NCBI RefSeq assembly: GCF_002104995.1
Contig: NW_024468250.1
Span: forward strand, 186,001 to 250,000
Direction: 5' to 3'
Length of the DNA stretch: 64,000 nucleotides
From: Linderina pennispora
Taxonomy: Eukaryota; Kickxellomycota; Kickxellomycetes; Kickxellales; Kickxellaceae
Made by a program: the position numbers and the translations under genes. This document shows, piece after piece, positions 62,833 to 64,000 of the stretch. The notes under the pieces are model-generated. The model worked only from the letters and a program-made list of their open reading frames with translations. It was not told the origin of the DNA and ran no database searches. The stretch's first letter is position 1. Each line of letters starts with the position of its first letter.

Positions 62833-63658
62833 ATGAAGTTTACTGCCACCGCTCTCGGCCTCCTCGCCACCATCACCACGACCAACGCCGCCATGTCTGC
62901 CTGCTCCAAGAAGATCGCTCTGGGTCTGACCAACATCTACGAGAACGGCGACACCGCCTTCCACTACGACTACTGCGAGAACATCCACGATGGCCGTGGC
63001 TTCACTGCCGGTATCGCTGGCTTCTGCACAGGCACTTCCGACGCATGGGTCGTGCTGCAGGAGTACCACAAGATGACCGGCGGCAAGGATGAGTTCAGCA
63101 AGTATCGACGCCGTCATGAAGAAGCTGGACAAGTCGGGCAGCGGCTCTACCAGCGGCCTGGATGGCTACTGCTCAGTGTGGGGCAAGCTGGGCAAGTCGG
63201 ACGCAAAGTTCCGCGCCGCGCAGGACAAGGTCCGTGACGAGATGTACTTTGACCCGTCGCAGAAGCTCGCTGATACACTTGGTGCCCAGCTTGATGTGAC
63301 CCGCGCCCAGCTGTACGATACAACAATCCAGCACGGCGATGGCTCGGATCCCGACTCGGTTGGTGCACTGATCAAGAAGACCAGCGCGTCGTTCAAGGCC
63401 GATGCCAAGGGCTCGTCGGGCAGCACGCTCAAGATCAACGGCCACAATGTCGACGAGATCGCCTGGCTGACCAAGTTCCTGCAGGTGCGGGCGGATGACC
63501 TGAAGAACCCGCACAACAAGGAGACGCAGAAGGAGTGGTCGGAGAGTGTCACTCGTGTCAAGTCGTACCAGTACGTGGTCGCCCAGAAGCAGTACAAGTG
63601 GAGCAACTCGATCAAGGCTCTGGACAACGACGGCAAGGCTACCACTGTCAAGTGCTAA
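62833..63658 (+). CDS. Secreted GH46-type chitosanase
   Basis: Hydrolyses chitosan, the deacetylated chitin abundant in zygomycete walls. ATG 62833; signal peptide MKFTATALGLLATITTTNA. The GH46 core begins LTNIYENGDTAFHYDYCENI and continues HDGRGFTAGIAGFCTGTSDA; by family analogy the Glu of YENG is the acid and the Asp of HDGRG the base. The C-terminal half includes VGALIKKTSASF and VRADDLKNP, ending at TTVKC. One extra base near 63105 breaks the frame between FSK and IDAVMKKLDKSGSG. Total ~274 residues. GH46 is chiefly a bacterial family, so ancient transfer is plausible. Role could be wall remodelling or nutrition. Confidence 0.85.
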
Positions 63659-63756
63659 AATACTTCACTGTTTATTATTCAATACATATCCAACTCTCAC
63701 ATACATTCATATGCGCATTAATCCATATGAATAAAATTATTGTCGGCTGGGTGCTC

Positions 63757-64000
63757 TCAGATATCATAGAGGGACGACCGCTTGGCAGAATCAGGGCTCT
63801 TGTTCTCCATCTTTCCCTTCTGTGATTTCGTCAGCACATCCACACTTACAGCTTCACTATCGGCCTCCACCACTGTTGCGATTTCCTTGTGGTCAAACTC
63901 CTTGAGAAAAACTTGCTCTAGCAGCAGGAACTATTTGTAGCCTTCAACTCTCTTGGTGCACATAAGCATAGTTTGTTGTATATCGATACTCAAACTTGGG
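63757..64000 (-). CDS. 3' end of an unidentified gene, cut by the window edge
   Basis: A coding-like minus-strand reading enters from the right edge and ends at 63757-63759. The last ~58 residues (starting FLLLEQVFLKEFDHKEIA) are helical then Lys/Ser-rich and polar. Upstream the same frame continues to about 63998 (including QQTMLMCTKRVEGYK) but meets a TAG at ~63943; the sequence just upstream, ACAAATAG, could be a splice acceptor or the stop may be an error. No family recognised. Confidence 0.5.

Noticed and set aside
1-64000. Programmed ribosomal frameshifting as the cause of the frame breaks
   Set aside because: Breaks occur at unrelated sequences in many housekeeping genes, several per gene and in both directions; no common slippery site or downstream structure.
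1-64000. CRISPR arrays, rRNA genes or bacterial operons
   Set aside because: No direct-repeat/spacer arrays or rRNA-like sequence seen; introns and fungal gene content rule out a bacterial origin.

Overview
This 64-kb window comes from a fungal nuclear genome. Spliceosomal introns with GT..AG borders interrupt argininosuccinate lyase, ribosomal protein L17 and a BuGZ-like protein. The gene set (plasma-membrane H+-ATPase, V-ATPase subunit E, Spt20, Noc3, Cdc37, Ric8, Spc25, fused GATase-IGPS, many GPI-type wall proteins) is fungal. Sparse short introns, a GH46-type chitosanase and a chromatin-linked amino-methyltransferase point towards an early-diverging lineage such as Kickxellomycotina. That placement is an inference, not something the sequence proves.

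Layout. 1-1345: N-terminal part of PMA1, cut by the window edge, followed by an unusually long gene-free stretch (1346-6979). 7-14.5 kb: Spc25, converging on a very large minus-strand gene of about 6 kb that joins four Tudor-like repeats, two ZZ-like fingers, an extended PHD finger, a GATA-like finger, an amino-type DNA methyltransferase domain and a second, catalytically degenerate methyltransferase fold. An AT-hook/zinc ORF sits just upstream of it. 16-26.5 kb: acyltransferase, Cdc37, Ric8, an F-box/LRR-like protein and several small secreted proteins. 27.5-33.3 kb: V-ATPase E, an RNF5-type E3 ligase, argininosuccinate lyase and L17. 34.5-38.1 kb: two related Ser/Thr-rich surface proteins and an inverted-repeat mobile element. 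38.2-45.7 kb: tandem EndoG-type nucleases (one secreted, one mitochondrial), aminoacylase, GATase-IGPS and a PhoD-like phosphatase. 47-59 kb: an Ala/Ser-rich wall protein, BuGZ, ALDH, Noc3 and Spt20. 59-64 kb: two UbiE-like methyltransferases, tRNA-Leu(CAA), a decayed TnpB/Fanzor-like transposon remnant, a chitosanase and the 3' end of an unidentified gene.

Data quality shapes the whole reading. Many conserved genes carry one-base frame breaks, mostly +1, while others (TRP3, PhoD, ALDH, NUC1) are perfectly open. The pattern looks like assembly indels rather than pseudogenes. CDS limits below therefore span the full homologous reading across these breaks, and each break is described. I do not think the breaks are biological, but RNA or polished reads would settle it.

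The most interesting object is the chromatin-reader/DNA-methyltransferase fusion at 7994-14059.
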